Of a stretch of 64,000 bases of DNA, positions 46,215-58,734 are shown in pieces. The notes under the pieces were generated by a model. The model was not told the origin of the DNA, did not search any database, and worked only from the letters and a program-made list of their open reading frames with translations. Each line of letters begins with the position of its first letter. Within the stretch, counting starts at the first letter, position 1. The translations under genes were made by a program, and so were the position numbers. Source of the DNA: Eucommia ulmoides (taxonomy: Eukaryota; Streptophyta; Magnoliopsida; Garryales; Eucommiaceae). The stretch is from assembly GCA_016647705.1 (NCBI GenBank), contig CM028325.1, forward strand, positions 28,128,474 to 28,192,473. Direction: 5' to 3'.

Positions 46215-48408
46215 TGTTGATCCTAAGATTTTTATGGACAATTAAAGGTTGATGTTTTTTATAGAACTAACGATTTTATTGGATGTTTCAGTTTATTAGT
46301 TCTAGTAATGAAAATGATCATGAAGATATTGTGACAATGTTAAAGATGATGACAAAGATGATGGAAGATTAAGAGTTTGAAGAAATTGAAGAATCTAGGA
46401 AAAATAACTCAAGTTAATTTCTAACTCTTAATATCTCAATTATGATCACACACAACACAAAATGATTTTTATAAATATATGTGTTTTTTATAAGATCCTA
46501 ATTAGTTAAATTATTTGCTCTTATATGTAATTGAAAAATAAATATTGATAATTAATTAAAATTGAATTTAAGAATTTAGTAGAGCTAATTGAGAAAAGAA
46601 ATCGATTAAAGGGGCGAAAACGTTGAAGAAAATGGATTAACATGAATTTAGAAGAGATTCCCAGCATTAACAAGTCGACAGGTAAGTCGACCGAAGAATT
46701 GAAGGTGAAATTACTGAATCTCTCGGTCGACATGTAGGTTGACCTGAGCTTAAATGGTGAATTTTATGAATTGATCAGTCGACAGGAAAGTCGACCTGTG
46801 ACCAGAAATGAAACTCTCTGAATCTCTAGGTCGACAGATAGGTCAACCGATGGGCGAAGAATTTTTGGCTTGGCTACATCCTGAATCGATCGGTCGACAG
46901 GTAACACTTGGTCAATTGACTTATGGCATTGTTTTAGGATTTTGTGAAATTCCAAATTTTATTCTAAAAGTAGCCGTTACTAGCCGTGTTTTTGTTAGGA
47001 TCTCCGAGATATCTTAGGAATTTGAAGTGTTTTTAATTATTTAAATGATATCTAAGTATTCCTATAGATATGGTATAAGTATTTTTAATGTTTCTCAATT
47101 TGGTACGTATAATTATTTCAATCCTATTCAATTATGTTTGAAGAAAAAATTTGAGGGACTTAATTGAAAGTTTTAAAAGATAGTTTTGAGTGAATTATAT
47201 CATAAATGAATTATTATGATATAGAGGGTCTATTAGTGCAATTAAACGTCATGATTAATGGGAACTAACCATTGGAGGGCTTGTTTTATTCCCTTTTATA
47301 TAGACCTGTGTTTTTCTACATTTGAGTGACACATCTTGAGAATTATTCTGAGTTATTAAACTTTTGAGCTTTCTAAGAGTAATCATATTGATTGAGTTGT
47401 GGGATCTTTTTTGAGACTTATTCTTGAGAAATATTTGTTGTGGATCATTGCTACTACCAATCTGAAGTTTCATTGCTATCTCTAATCATTATTTTTTTTT
47501 ATGGAATCCTGGTGAGACCTTTCCAAATTACTTTCTATTAATTGTTGATTGATTATATTTTGAATTTGATCTTTGAAATTGTTTTATGATTTTTTATTGA
47601 AAAATATTCTTGAAACAATTTCCTGAAGAAATCCGATTACGTGCTCAATTACATGCTACCTAATTTTTGTTTAAAAATATATTTTGAATATCTCACTTTT
47701 CTATCACTAGTTTTGGAATATTAATTGAGTTCTAATTTATCTGGAGAAGTAGAAGCTCTAAGTAAGAAAAATCGCTTATCAATTTGCAACTGGTGAGTTG
47801 AGCGACGGATTGAATACTATTAGGAGTATTTAATCAAAGGGTAGCTGGTTTCAGTCTCTTCCTATAAAGAGATTGAGGTAGTAATTCTTCCTTGATTGAA
47901 TTGATTTGTGAGCAATTTAGTAACGGTTCAATCCTTACAGGGTAAAAAGATATTTGGAGTGTTTGTGAGGTTTTTATTCTTTAGCCTAAGGTATAAAAAG
48001 AATTAGGTTATTCTTGAGTCTGTAAAAAGTAGAGGTTATTTCCATGCCTAGAAAAGGAATTTGTAAATGTCGATTCTGAGCCTGTGAAAAGAATTTTTGT
48101 GAGGGTTTGGTTCCTACCTTTAAAGGAATCTTGAATTTAGTGGGTGCGACTCTCCGTGGGGCTCGGAGGACTAGATTAGCCAAGAGTAGCTTGGTGAACC
48201 AGTATAAATTTCTGGTGTGCTGTTATATTTACATTATTTATTTTTGTTAATTGGTGTGCACCTAATTGATAATATATATTCGCTGTTATATAAAGAGATA
48301 AAAATTAATTTAGGATAAAATTAATTATTTGAATTTTTGAAGCATTTTCTCTAATAATTTTAATACTACCTAATTCATCCCCCTCTTGGGTAATTCACTA
48401 GGCCAACA
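46215..48408 (+). mobile_element. Solo LTR 2, nested in solo LTR 1
   Basis: TGTTGATCCTAAG...GGCCAACA, 2194 bp. It follows the same order of blocks as LTRs 1 and 3 but with GTCGAC-containing variants in the motif-rich part. After its end comes ACTCTAATTTTATAGTTGTCC and CCCCCTTCTTGGGTAGATCA, the missing end of LTR 1, which proves the nesting. Confidence 0.85.
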
Positions 48409-48466
48409 ACTCTAATTTTATAGTTGTCCAATCCACCCCCTTCTTGGGTAGATCACTGGGCCAACA
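48409..48466 (+). mobile_element. Solo LTR 1, right end
   Basis: 58 bp ending CTGGGCCAACA. Completes LTR 1. Confidence 0.8.
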
Positions 48467-48881
48467 ACCCTGATGTGGCAGTCCATCAACTTGACATTTC
48501 GAAGTCTTACCCACCGATTAGGCAAAAGAGAAGGACATTCAGCCTAGAGAAGAAAGAAATGATTGAATCTGTGGCACAGAGTTTGCTAGGAATAGGGCAC
48601 ATTAGGAAGTTGATTTACCCAAAATGGTTAGCCAACCATGTGCTTGTCAAAAAGAAGAACGAAAAGTAGAGAATGTGTGTAGACTTCATCGACCTCAACC
48701 TAGCATGCCCAAAAGACTGCTATCCTATGCCAAGGTTAGATCAAATGGTAGATGTAGCAGCTGGGCACGAATTGTTGACCATAATGGATACCTGTTCAGG
48801 TTATAACCAAATTTGGATGGCCAAGCAGTATGAAGAATAAACAGCGTTCATCACTCTAAGAGGTATGTACTGTTACAAAAT
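48467..48881 (+). pseudogene. Tat reverse transcriptase, first part
   Basis: Resumes as DVAVHQLDI, then SYPPIRQKRRTFSLEKKE, IRKLIYPKWLANHVLVKKKN, DLNLACPKDCYPMPRLDQM and LLTIMDTCSGYNQIWMA; the D of MDTCSGYNQI is the first catalytic aspartate. It ends in GMYCYK at 48881 where LTR 3 is inserted. One stop falls after KKKNEK and another after KQYEE. Blocks match Tat RT in order and spacing. Confidence 0.85.
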
Positions 48882-51229
48882 TGTTGATTCCGAGATTTTG
48901 ATGAATAATTAAAGGTTAATGTTTTTTGTGGAACTAATGTGTTTGTTAAGTGTTTTAGAAAAGAGTTTTATTTAAAAATTGTATCATGAAGAAAATATCA
49001 AGGGTGCAAAGATGGACATTGAAGAAATGAAGAATATTGAAAATACTGAATAAAATAGGTAAAAACAACTCAATACTCTTGTACTATTAATGCAACCCGA
49101 ATTAGGATCACACACGACATTATGAGTTATATTTTTGTGTGTTAATATGATGAATTTTAGGATCCTAATTAGTGATTAAATATGTGCTCTTATGTGAAAT
49201 TGAAAATGAAAATTGACCTAAGTGAAAATCATGTTTGAAGTTAAAATTTAGGATTAAATTAGTTAACTGAGAAAAATAATCAGTTAATTGAATTAAATGT
49301 TAAGTTTTGGAACATAAATTAGTGAAAAAATTGATTAACCAGCATTAATTGGTCAACTGATGAGAAAATGATTAGTTAAATGATTGAAAGAGTGAGGTTT
49401 CGAAGCAAATTATGTAGATTTTGCATCTATCGGTCAACCGATCGAGAAGGGTTCGGTTAACCAATGCATCTAAGGATGAAAAAATGGAAGTCTCTAAACC
49501 AATCGGTCAACAAATTGGAAAGCAATCGGTCAACCGACTGTGCTAAAGTTTAGCTGGGAAAACTCCTTGAACTAATCAGTTAACCGACCAAGGGGATATT
49601 GGTCAACTGACTGGATGTTTGGTTTTGGCCTGGTTTGCATGCTGAATCAATTGGTCAATCGACAGGCGAGGGTTCGGTCAACTAACTGTTTCGATTGAGA
49701 TTTTGAGGATCTTGGTCTTATGGTAAAAAACTAGTCATTTTTTATGATTCCAAGGGAGAAATTCGGGGGATCTGATCTTATTGAAGATATGGCACATATG
49801 TATTGAATTTATACTGATTTGGTTCATATATTAAATAATTTTCTCAATTTAGTTAGTTAAATACTTCTTATCTTTGTGATTGATAATTGAGAAATATTTT
49901 ATGAACTTACTTTAGAGTTTTAAAAGTTATGTTTAAATGAAATACACCATAATTGAATGAATATGTTATATGGGGTCTAAAGATGCATTTTAGAGCCATG
50001 TCTTTTGAAAAGTAGCTGCTGGAAGGCTTGATCTCAATCTATATAGATAGACCTGTGCAAATATGATAATATGTCTTAAGAACATCAGTTCCTAAACTTT
50101 TCTAATAGTTATCATTCTACTGAGATTTATTCAAGAGAGATATTGTGTTTCGTTCTTGATCTAAAGTGCTGATTGTTTTGGCGTCACCGATTTGTGTTGT
50201 CTTGCGATTCTATTTATATTCTTCAGTTTTATACTGGTGAGATATTTCTAAGCTATTGTTCTTTATTGTAATTTCATATTATTATATTTTTTTGGTTGTT
50301 AAGATCATTAGAAAATCATTTTCAAAGCCAAATTCTGAAAAATCTTTTTAAAACGATTTTGTGTGATTATCTGATTACGTGTTTTAAATTGTGCTACCCA
50401 CACTTATTTATAATCATATTTTAATTTTCCTCACATTGTATCTATCACGTAGTAAATTTTGGGATATTAATCAAGTATATCTGTTTTGAGGTGATAGAAG
50501 TTCCTTGTGGGAAGAAATTCATTATTTTTTGTATTTATGAGTTTGAGCGGATTAGACATGGTTGGGCCGGTGTCTAGTCAGGGTAGCTAGGTTTCAATCT
50601 TTTTTGGTAAAACAGTTCAGGTTTGATATTTTCCTAAGGTATAAAAAGGTTAGGTTATTCTTTTCCTTTGAAAATAATTAGGTCTTGGTTCTTCCTGAAT
50701 TGAATTGAGTGAATTGTGAAGGTTTTATCTTTACTTATGAAAATTATACTTGTGAGAGTTGTGAGGTTTGATCTTTACCAATAAAATGATTAGATTTGGT
50801 CTTTAGCCTATAAAAGAATTAAGTGGTGATTCTTCTTGTAATTGAATTGGGTTAATCTTTAATCTGGTAAAAAAATAAGGTTCTTCCTTAGCCTGGGAAA
50901 AGAAAAATTGTAAGGGTTCGGTTCCTACCTGATAAAGAGATCAAAGGGTTTAGTGGTTGCGCATCTCCATGGAGCTCGGAGGACTGAATTAGGTTAGGCT
51001 AACTTGCTGAATTAGGATATATCTTGATGTGTTGCTTTGTTATTTTCTTTATCATTTTCTGTTTGGGTGTACACTTAGAATATAAACACTTATCCGCTGT
51101 GTAATGAAGATAATAATTGATTCAGGATAAATTGATTATTTGATAAATTAAGTGTTCAAAGATTTAATTGTTTAAATTTTTATAACTACTCAATTCACCT
51201 CCCCTCTTGGGTAGCTCACTAGTCCAACA
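48882..51229 (+). mobile_element. Solo LTR 3
   Basis: TGTTGATTCC...AGTCCAACA, 2348 bp. Flanked by AAAAT (48877-48881) and AAAGT (51230-51234), a 5-bp duplication with one change; removing one copy restores the RT reading frame through CYKVMPFGL. No primer site or second LTR, so it is a solo LTR produced by recombination. Confidence 0.9.
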
Positions 51230-51324
51230 AAAGTAATGCCCTTTGGTTTGAGAAATGCAAGGGAAACTTATCAGCGACTGGTGAACCGCATGTTCCAATA
51301 AAAAATTGGAACAACCATGGAAGT
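51230..51324 (+). pseudogene. Tat reverse transcriptase, middle part
   Basis: VMPFGLRNARETYQRLVNRM, then a stop and KIGTTMEV. Interrupted at 51325 just before the YIDD active-site block, which resumes near 56004. Confidence 0.85.
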
Positions 51325-52198
51325 TATCACAGGTTTAAAAATTTTAACACAAATTTCTAAGCAAGTAATGTTCTGATTGTTGGCACAATCAGTCATCCAT
51401 ATTCATGCAACGTTTATACAAAACAATACACTAAAAACAGACAGTATATCACATATCTTCGCAAAGGCACAGATAGGATTATAGGAAAAACCCAACCTTG
51501 TATTTACTCAGGAACAAGAAACCAAAGTGTCTACAATTTGGGTATACAATTCGCAAGAATTAACTCTCTAACCAAATTTAGACATCTACAAACAATATTT
51601 ATAGGGAACAATTAAGAGTTGACATCCCCAACTGTCTAAGGCAGGAAGTTAACACATGTCAGACATTTGTCAATCGCACAGATGGGAAGTTATTCCCAGC
51701 CTGATCTATATAGAACTACCCATAACTGCCTTGGAACTTCCAGTCTCTTGTAGTTTCCGCGAGCTAACTCTTTAGCCCAATATTTTTTATTATTTCCCGT
51801 CATGCCTACACGTTGCCTGTTCACCGTTTTGTTCCCTTGGTAATGCCAACGAATGTTGACGCCTCGCTATACCGCGCATCTGCTTAGAACGTGTCTTTGT
51901 GCCCGCGTTTTGTCCCATTTGCTTGGCCTTATGCACAAGCTAGCCCTTGTAAATGTCGATCCTAGCATTGTGCCTAGGATCACCGCACATTATTTCAGCA
52001 TGCCCAATGTTCGCTCATAACGCCTAGTGATGTCGTTGTGTTCCACGCATGCCGACATATACATATGCCTTTTGTCTTGCCTCCACCTCATCAAGCATTT
52101 TTTTTATTTAGCTAAGTTAATCAAGTCTGGTTAACCTAGCAGTGACGTTTACTTAAACATGGCACCAAAATCCAACCCAACGTCCTATCTCGATCTCA
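51325..52198 (-). mobile_element. 3' LTR of the deleted chromovirus
   Basis: Plus-strand TATCACAGG...GATCTCA, 874 bp, aligned with 53569-54426 throughout (for example GATTGTTGGCACAATCAGTC in both). Confidence 0.85.
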
Positions 52199-53568
52199 AG
52201 AGGCTAACAAACCACCCCTACCAGAAGATGTTGACGTTCTCGTCAGGGGGTGTTTGTCCCAATACTCTTTGATATGTTTTTCAAACTGCCAGAGGGTTAC
52301 ATCTTTCTCCTCGCTAGAGTCTGCTTCAGTTGACCCTTTCCATTGAAAAATGAAATGTGTCCTTTGATACTTTTTACACATTTCATCAGTTTTGTGATCC
52401 AGAATTTTCTCAATATCCTTCTCAAACTATTTATGGATTACAAGCGGTGCTTGCCTCACTTGTTCTACCCATATCCAGTAATTCCTCGTTGAAAGGTTTT
52501 AGAAAACTTACGTGGAATGTGGGGGTAGATCTTCAACCGGTTTGGCAACTTCAGCCAATAAACAACATTTTCGACTTTCTTAACCACCTCAAATGGTCCA
52601 TCGTACTTCAATATTAACCCTTAATGTACCATTTTGCTACTTATCTTCTTCCAAATTTGCGGAGTGAGTTACAGCATTACTCGATCTCCAACTCTGAATT
52701 CCAACTGTCTACGGTGCTGATTCGCATACTTTTTCATTCTCGGCTAGCCTTCGCCAAATTATCCTTGGCCTCATTAATCAGCTCATGTTTCGCCTGTGAA
52801 AATCGATAGGTGATAGGATAACTCTTACCAGTATGCTGCACAGCCACTTCGTTTGGCGTTAGAGGCTGCTACGCATTTGCAATCTCGAACAGACTCATTC
52901 ATGTTGCTGATGACTTGTGCAGATTATAGCAAAATTGAGCACTATCCAACAACCCGACCCAAATCTTTTGGCTCTCTGTTACACAATGTCATAGGTACTT
53001 TTCCAATATTTGATTCATTCTTTCGGTCTGTCCATCCGCCTGAGGATGGTTTGTTGTGGAAAATTTAAGTTATATGCCCATCATATTAAATAGCACAGTT
53101 TAGAAACGTCCCGTGAAACGAGTATCTCAACTTGAGACATAGGGTCGGCTCCCTTTGGCATATAACAACTCGTCTTCTACCCAATACCTTAGGACAACGC
53201 CATCATCGACTTGTTGCTAAAGTTTTTGGTAGAAAACATCATGTGAGGATTGATCTCTAATTCTCTGTAAGAAATTAGTTTCCACCTATGAAATCGACTC
53301 AACATATTCCAAAACTTCCTTCCGGCTCAACGCATCAGCAACCGAATAGGATTTTCCCGATTTGTGCACCTAGGTAAAATCGAACTCGGCCAGGAACTTT
53401 TGCCACCGTGCCTATTTCGGTGTTAACTTCTTTTGGGTCTTCAAGTAGGTATTCACCACATTGTCGGTCATCACCGTGAACTTTTTCCCCATCAAGTAAT
53501 GCTTTCATGTGTCAAGATAATGAACAATTGTCGTCATCGAGTTTCTCATACGTCGAATATCGTGCCAC
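52199..53568 (-). pseudogene. Chromovirus RNase H, integrase and chromodomain remnants
   Basis: Read right to left: KKFTVMTDNVVNTYLKTQKK (RNase H, near 53480), SVADALSRKEV (53345-53310), then RIRDQSS near 53250. After a deletion come integrase core landmarks (HPQADGQTERMNQ-like text near 53020-53050) and a C-terminal part with GDRVML, HPTFHVSFLKPFN near 52500. Last is a chromodomain: IEKILDHKTDE, FIFQWKGS and VTLWQFEKHIKEYW (52400-52240). Chromodomains steer integration into heterochromatin. The frame ends SSGRGGLLAS and its TGA stop is the first three bases of the LTR. Many internal stops. Confidence 0.8.
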
Positions 53569-54426
53569 TATCATAGGGTTAAAATTTTTAACACAAATTT
53601 CTAACCAAGTGATGGCCTGATTGTTGGCACAATCAGTCAGCCACATTCGTGCAACATTTGTACAACACAATACACTGAAAACAGATAGTATATCACACAC
53701 CTACACAAAGGTACAGATAGGATTACAGGAAAAACCAACCTTGTATTTACTCAGGAACAAGGAACCAAAGTGTCTACAATTTCGGTATACAATTGGCAGG
53801 AATTAACTCTTTAACCCAGTGACATCTACAAATAATATTTATAGGGAACATTTAACAAGTGATATCCCCAACTGTCTAGGTAGGAAATTGACACATGCTA
53901 GACATTTGTCAAGCCCACAGATGGGCAGCTATTCCCAACCTAATCTATATAGAACTGCCCATAACTGCCTTGGAACTTCCAAAGTCTTGTAGCTTCCACG
54001 AGCTAACTCTTTAGCCCAACATTTTTGCTTATTGCTCGTCATGCCTACACGTTGCTTGTTTTCCATTTTGTTCCCTTGGTCATGCCGACGGATGTCGACA
54101 TCTCGCCATATTGCCCGCGCTGCCCAGAACGTGTCTTTGCGCCCACATTCTGTCATGTTTGCTTGGCCTCATGCATAAGTTGTCCCTTGTGAATGTCGAT
54201 ACTAGCGTTGCGGCTAGGATCACCGTGTCTCATTTCAGCATGCCCGATATTCGCTTATATCATCCAGCGACACCGTTGTGTGCCATGAATGCCAATGTTT
54301 TTTGTCTTGCTTCCGCCTTATCTAGCATTACTCCGTTTAGCCAAGTTAACCGAGTCTAGTTAACGTGGCAGTGACATAGGCTTGGACATGGTACCAAATC
54401 CATCCTAACGTCCTATCTTGATCTCA
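53569..54426 (-). mobile_element. 5' LTR of the deleted chromovirus
   Basis: Plus-strand TATCATAGGG...GATCTCA, 858 bp. Partner of 51325-52198, lacking about 20 bp of it. Confidence 0.85.
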
Positions 54427-56003
54427 AGGGATGTTGTGGTTCAGAATTTCTTGTTTTGTCCTGTGGTTCAGAATTTGTTGTTTTATCCAGTTTTAAAATT
54501 ACTCTCAAGCCTACAAATCAATTGTAATCTAGATTGAAGAAAGCTAGGTCGATCCCATAAGGATAGGTTATAGGAAACTTAATCTATCCAATTTAATTTA
54601 ATTATAATCTAGTGCAAGATGATATTGATTTTATGATTAAGGAATGAAAAATTAGATAAACAGTAAAATAACTAATTTAGGTTGATTTAAGAAAGAAAAA
54701 TATTAAGATTTTAGAATCCACCGATATGTAATTAATTAGTTCTTATTTTTGTGTTGACTCCAAATTTTTAGTGATAGTTTTAGATCTAAATCTTACTATC
54801 TTCTTAAGATTTTAGAAATTAAGCCTGGTGTAAATCTTAAATTGGTTTTTATTTGTATTGAAAATATAATTTCTTAAGCATTATATGTATACAAATTAAT
54901 GGAAAACATAAAATTAAAGGATATTATTTATTTTACAATACAAATCCAATCAATTAAATAATTCATAACAATCAATAATATATGATATTAAAGATGAAAT
55001 CATTTATTTAATTAAAGTAAAAATCATAAACATTAATTGAAAACTATTTGGAATCAACACAATATAACAATTTAATTAATTACATATGGTTTCATCCTTA
55101 ATCTTAGTAAAAGAAAATTAGAAACTCATATTTAAAGAAAATAAACCCTTATTATTGAAGATTGGTATCCTTCTGAGATGAATTTCTCTAGTGAAAATTA
55201 TTTCTTTTGCTCTGAACCCCAAGTCATATTTATAGGCAAACTAAAGTGTCTTGGAGGATAAAATAGACAAAATCCAAAGCAAGTCGGATGGAAATGTTAT
55301 TTAAATACAGCTGGAAAAGTTTAAGGGGTAGAAACGTAAAAATCACAAAAAGACAGGGGTAGCTGCCGACAACAACCACCAAATTCTTTAGAATTTTTGG
55401 AAGCCGAGCCACGGCTTGGCTTGTCTTATTGTAGCGGCTCGGATGAGCCACCTGCTGCCGTCTTTTTTCGGCTTTCTGTTCGGCTCGCCGTAATTTGCTC
55501 GTTTTTTATCCGATTCACTCCAAATCAATGTCATTTTGTTCGATTTTGAAAAATATACAAAAATATATAAAATAAATTAATTTTTGATATATTTAATAGA
55601 TCAAACAATTCATTCCAGTTTCTTTGATTTTTGTTCGGCTTTTGTTCGGATTAGTGTGGTTTGCTAAATTTTAATACGATTTGCCCCAACTCAACATCGT
55701 TTGTTATAATTTCAAAAACCAACAAAAAAATATAAAATGAATCAATTTTTTATATTGTTAAGGGATCGAACAATTAGTTTCGGTATCTTTGGTTTTGCTC
55801 GGTTTTTTTCTCAGTTTCCTGTAGTTTATTCGTTTTGACTCCAATTTGTCCCATCTTAATACCATTTTGATCCATTTTCATAAATAAACATAAATAAATA
55901 AAAAAATCTAGTTATAATTATTTACACTATTCAAAAGATTTCCAAACCTAAGTTTAAAGGTATAAATCGCACAAAATGAGGTGCGATCAAGGGGCAAATA
56001 AAA
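54427..56003 (-). mobile_element. Unclassified LTR-like segment
   Basis: Foreign to the Tat RT, which resumes at 56004. On the minus strand a good TATA box (CCTATAAATATGAC, 55230-55243) lies mid-segment, with a 5' AT-rich half rich in repeated phrases (TTCGGTTTTTGTTCGG-like, 55620-55820). The plus-strand left end has a short direct repeat, TGTGGTTCAGAATTT, at 54436 and 54462. Layout suggests a minus-strand solo LTR with about 1.5 kb, but ends and duplication are unclear and no coding part is seen. Confidence 0.4.
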
Positions 56004-56170
56004 GCCTACATAGATGATATGTTGGTAAAAAGTGCCAAGAAAGAGGATCACCTGACTATCTGGAGGAAGCATTCGTCGTACTACAAAAGTTAAATATGAA
56101 GTTGAATCTAGAAAAATACACGTTTGGAGTAACATCGGGTAAGTTCTTGGGTTTTGTGATAAACCGGCCA
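56004..56170 (+). pseudogene. Tat reverse transcriptase, active-site block and thumb
   Basis: AYIDDMLVKSAKKEDHL holds the Y-x-D-D catalytic motif intact. It is followed, after a frameshift, by KLNLEKYTFGV and FLGFVI, the end of the RT domain. This closes the RT gene opened at 48467. Confidence 0.85.
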
Positions 56171-56399
56171 GGGATCATGTTGGACTAGGGACAAATAGAA
56201 GTCTTATAAAACACAAAATCCCCCATAACTATAAGGGAAGTTCAAGTGCTGACGAGAAGATTAGCGGTTCTAAAAAAATTCATCTCCAAATTCACTAATA
56301 GATGTGCTATATTCTTTAAGATCTTGAGAGAGAGTAAGAACATTCAATAAGATAAGGATAGTGAATGGGCTTCGCAGTCTACAAAAGACTACCTTGGCT

Positions 56400-56845
56400 T
56401 AGTCGAAACACTACCCAAGGTATCCCCTTGAGATGATCTCTACTTATAATTGGCGGTGACCCTAGTTATTGTCAGTGTTGCATTAGTGAAAAAAGATCTA
56501 AGAAGGCAAAGGCCTGTGTTTTACATAAGTAAATCACTAGTTCCAGTTGAGACGTGCTATACCGAACTGGAAAAACTCGCTCTGGCTTTGGTAACTCCAG
56601 CTTGAAAACTGAGGCCTTACTTCCTAGCACATGTGATCAACGTGTTGACTTCGTACCCCCTTAGAGAAGTAATGCACCGACCAAAAACATCAGGATGTCT
56701 TATGAAATGGGAAGTAGAGGTTGGTGAGTTCTTCATCAAATATACGACCAGAACAAAAATCAAAGGACAAGCTTTGGTAGACTTCATTGTTGAGTTGATT
56801 CTCCCAAGAGAAGCGATGATAGGAGATGGTGAATTCCCTAATTAG
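56400..56845 (+). pseudogene. Tat first (Ty3-type) RNase H
   Basis: VFYISKSLVPVETCYTELEK and LALALVTPA, KLRPYFLAHVINVLTSYPLR, then SGCLMKWEVEVGEFFIKYTT and KGQALVDFIVE. The order equals the gypsy-type RNase H that follows RT and hands over to the second RNase H. A stop replaces a residue before KLRPYF. Confidence 0.8.
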
Positions 56846-57240
56846 TCGACTGGGCTGTGGAACTTATAGGTTGACAGTACTTTGAACGTGAAAGGGTGTA
56901 ATGTAGGCATAGTTCTAGATATACCCGAAAGAGATAAACTCAAAAGAAGTGTGCAACTCAAATTTTGAACTTCCAACAATGAGGCAGAATACGAAACATT
57001 GATCCTTGGATTAACCCTCGCGAAAGGGTTAGCTCACAATTTAGAAGTAGAATCACACTCGCAACTAGTAGTAAACCAGATCAACAGAGTATACTCGGTG
57101 AATGAAGAAAGATTACACCTTTATGTAGAGAAAGTAAAAGAGCTAACAATAGCACTCTGAAATTATAGATTTGAAGCCATTCCAAGAACTGAAAATAGGA
57201 AAGCTGATGCACTCTCTATGTTGGCATCATCTTTTGGACC
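56846..57240 (+). pseudogene. Tat second (archaeal-type) RNase H
   Basis: VDSTLNVKGCNVGIVL, then NNEAEYETLILGLTLAKGLA, SQLVVNQINRVYSVNEERLH and ENRKADALSMLAS. An extra RNase H with NNEAEYEAL is known from the Tat lineage. The catalytic D of the usual 'D-G-S' is kept as DST; the usual 'SDSQLV' aspartate is replaced by histidine (SHSQLV). Two stops interrupt it. Confidence 0.82.
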
Positions 57241-58566
57241 TGACCAGCAGTCCGAAATAAGGGAATTCCTCGAACAACCCTATATAACAGCACCAACCAA
57301 ACTTTGCACTTGCATAGACAAACTAGACTAGGAAGAAGACTGGAGAACTCCTTTGGTCCGATACCTAAAGGAAGGAACACTGCCAGATGACAAAGAGTAA
57401 GCTCAAAAGATCCTATATAATGTGTCAAGATATGTTATGTCCGATGATAAACTATATAGGAAGTCCTTCGCACAAGCGTTATTGCTCTGTTTGGGACCAA
57501 AATAAGCCACATATGTCCTAAAAGAGATTCATGAGGGAGTCTATAGAAATCACCAAGGGAGAAGAACCTTGGCACACAAGGCACTCATAGTCGGTTACTA
57601 TTAGCCAACGATGCACAGAAATACGTCCAAAAATGCAACAAATGTCAATGGTTCTCAAACAACATCAAAGTCCCAGCTCAAGAGCGAACACCGATCCTCA
57701 GCCTATCGCCTTTTGCTAAATAGGGAATGGATGTCTTAGGGCCATTCACCCCATCACTAGGGAACAAGAAATACTTGCTGGTCGTAATCGATTACTTTAC
57801 AAAGTAGGTAGAGGCTAAAGGGTTTGCGACAGTAGGAAAAAACAAAGTGAAAAACTTCATTAAGAAAAACGTGATATGTATTTTTAGCATTTCAGCGATA
57901 CTTATATCGGATAATGGAACCTCATTCACTGGAGGCAAGGTTACATGAATGTATAAAGAACTGGAGATTCAGCACTTGACGTCAAGCCCAGCGTACCCCC
58001 AGGTAAATAGGCAAGGTAAGGTGATGAACCGATCTATTAAAGAAGAACTCAAAAAGAGATTGGACGATGCTAAAGGTACATGAGTGGAAGAATCGCCAGG
58101 AATATTGTAGTCCTATTAAATAATTCCAAGAACAACCATGGGAAAAACACAATACTCTGCAATGTATGGGACAGAAGCCATAGTTCCAGTAGAGATTGAG
58201 TTACCTTCACGACATGACAGCACAGTCAATCTTGTGGAAAACAAAGATGCTATATGCCAAGAATTGGACCAATTAGAAGAGAAACGAGGTAACATAGCGT
58301 TAAGAATGGTCGCATATAAGTCAAGAGTAACGATAATGTTCATCCATGAAGTATATCCAAGACGTTTTGCAGTAGGAGAACTTGTACTCCGGTGAGTAAT
58401 ACCACATCACCTAGAGGAATGCTTGGGAAAACTAGCCCCTAACTAGGAAGAACCCTACCGGGTAACCAAGATAAATAGGCCAGGGACTTACTAGTTGGAA
58501 GACTTGGATGGAGTAGCAATCCCAAGGCCGTAAAACATCTCACACTTACGAAAGTATTTCCTTTAA
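57241..58566 (+). pseudogene. Tat integrase
   Basis: Zinc-binding N-terminus HEGVYRNHQGRRTLAHKAL (57527-57583) with KCNKCQ near 57632. The catalytic core has GMDVLGPFTPS (57727), ILISDNGTSFTGGKV (57900) and VMNRSIKEELKKRL (58021), i.e. the D, D and E blocks. From 58138 an open stretch (QYSAMYGTEAIVPVEIE...) covers the C-terminal domain, ending PHHLEECLGK and ISHLRKYF. Several stops replace residues, for example AK*GMD. Integrase joins cDNA into the genome; this copy is dead. Confidence 0.85.
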
Positions 58567-58734
58567 GGTGTTTTGTTATTTAAAATTACGCGTTTTTTTG
58601 TTAAAACTTCGTAGTTCTTTCTTTCCATTCATTGTGTGTTATTCATTGAATGAAGTATATAAATAAAAGGTTTAAAAAAAAAAACTATTGGTTTGCAGTA
58701 AATGATTATTTGATCAATTTCTGACGTGAAACAA

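Larger units (their letters stand above)
51325..54426 (-). mobile_element. Internally deleted chromovirus, minus strand
   Basis: LTRs at 51325-52198 (3') and 53569-54426 (5') flank 1370 bp that hold only RNase H, integrase pieces and a chromodomain. Gag, protease and nearly all of RT are gone. A trace of an initiator-Met-type primer site lies at 53551-53568 (degenerate TGGTATCAGAGC region). No matching duplication: GAAGT on the left, AGGGA on the right. Inserted in the Tat RT. Confidence 0.82.
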
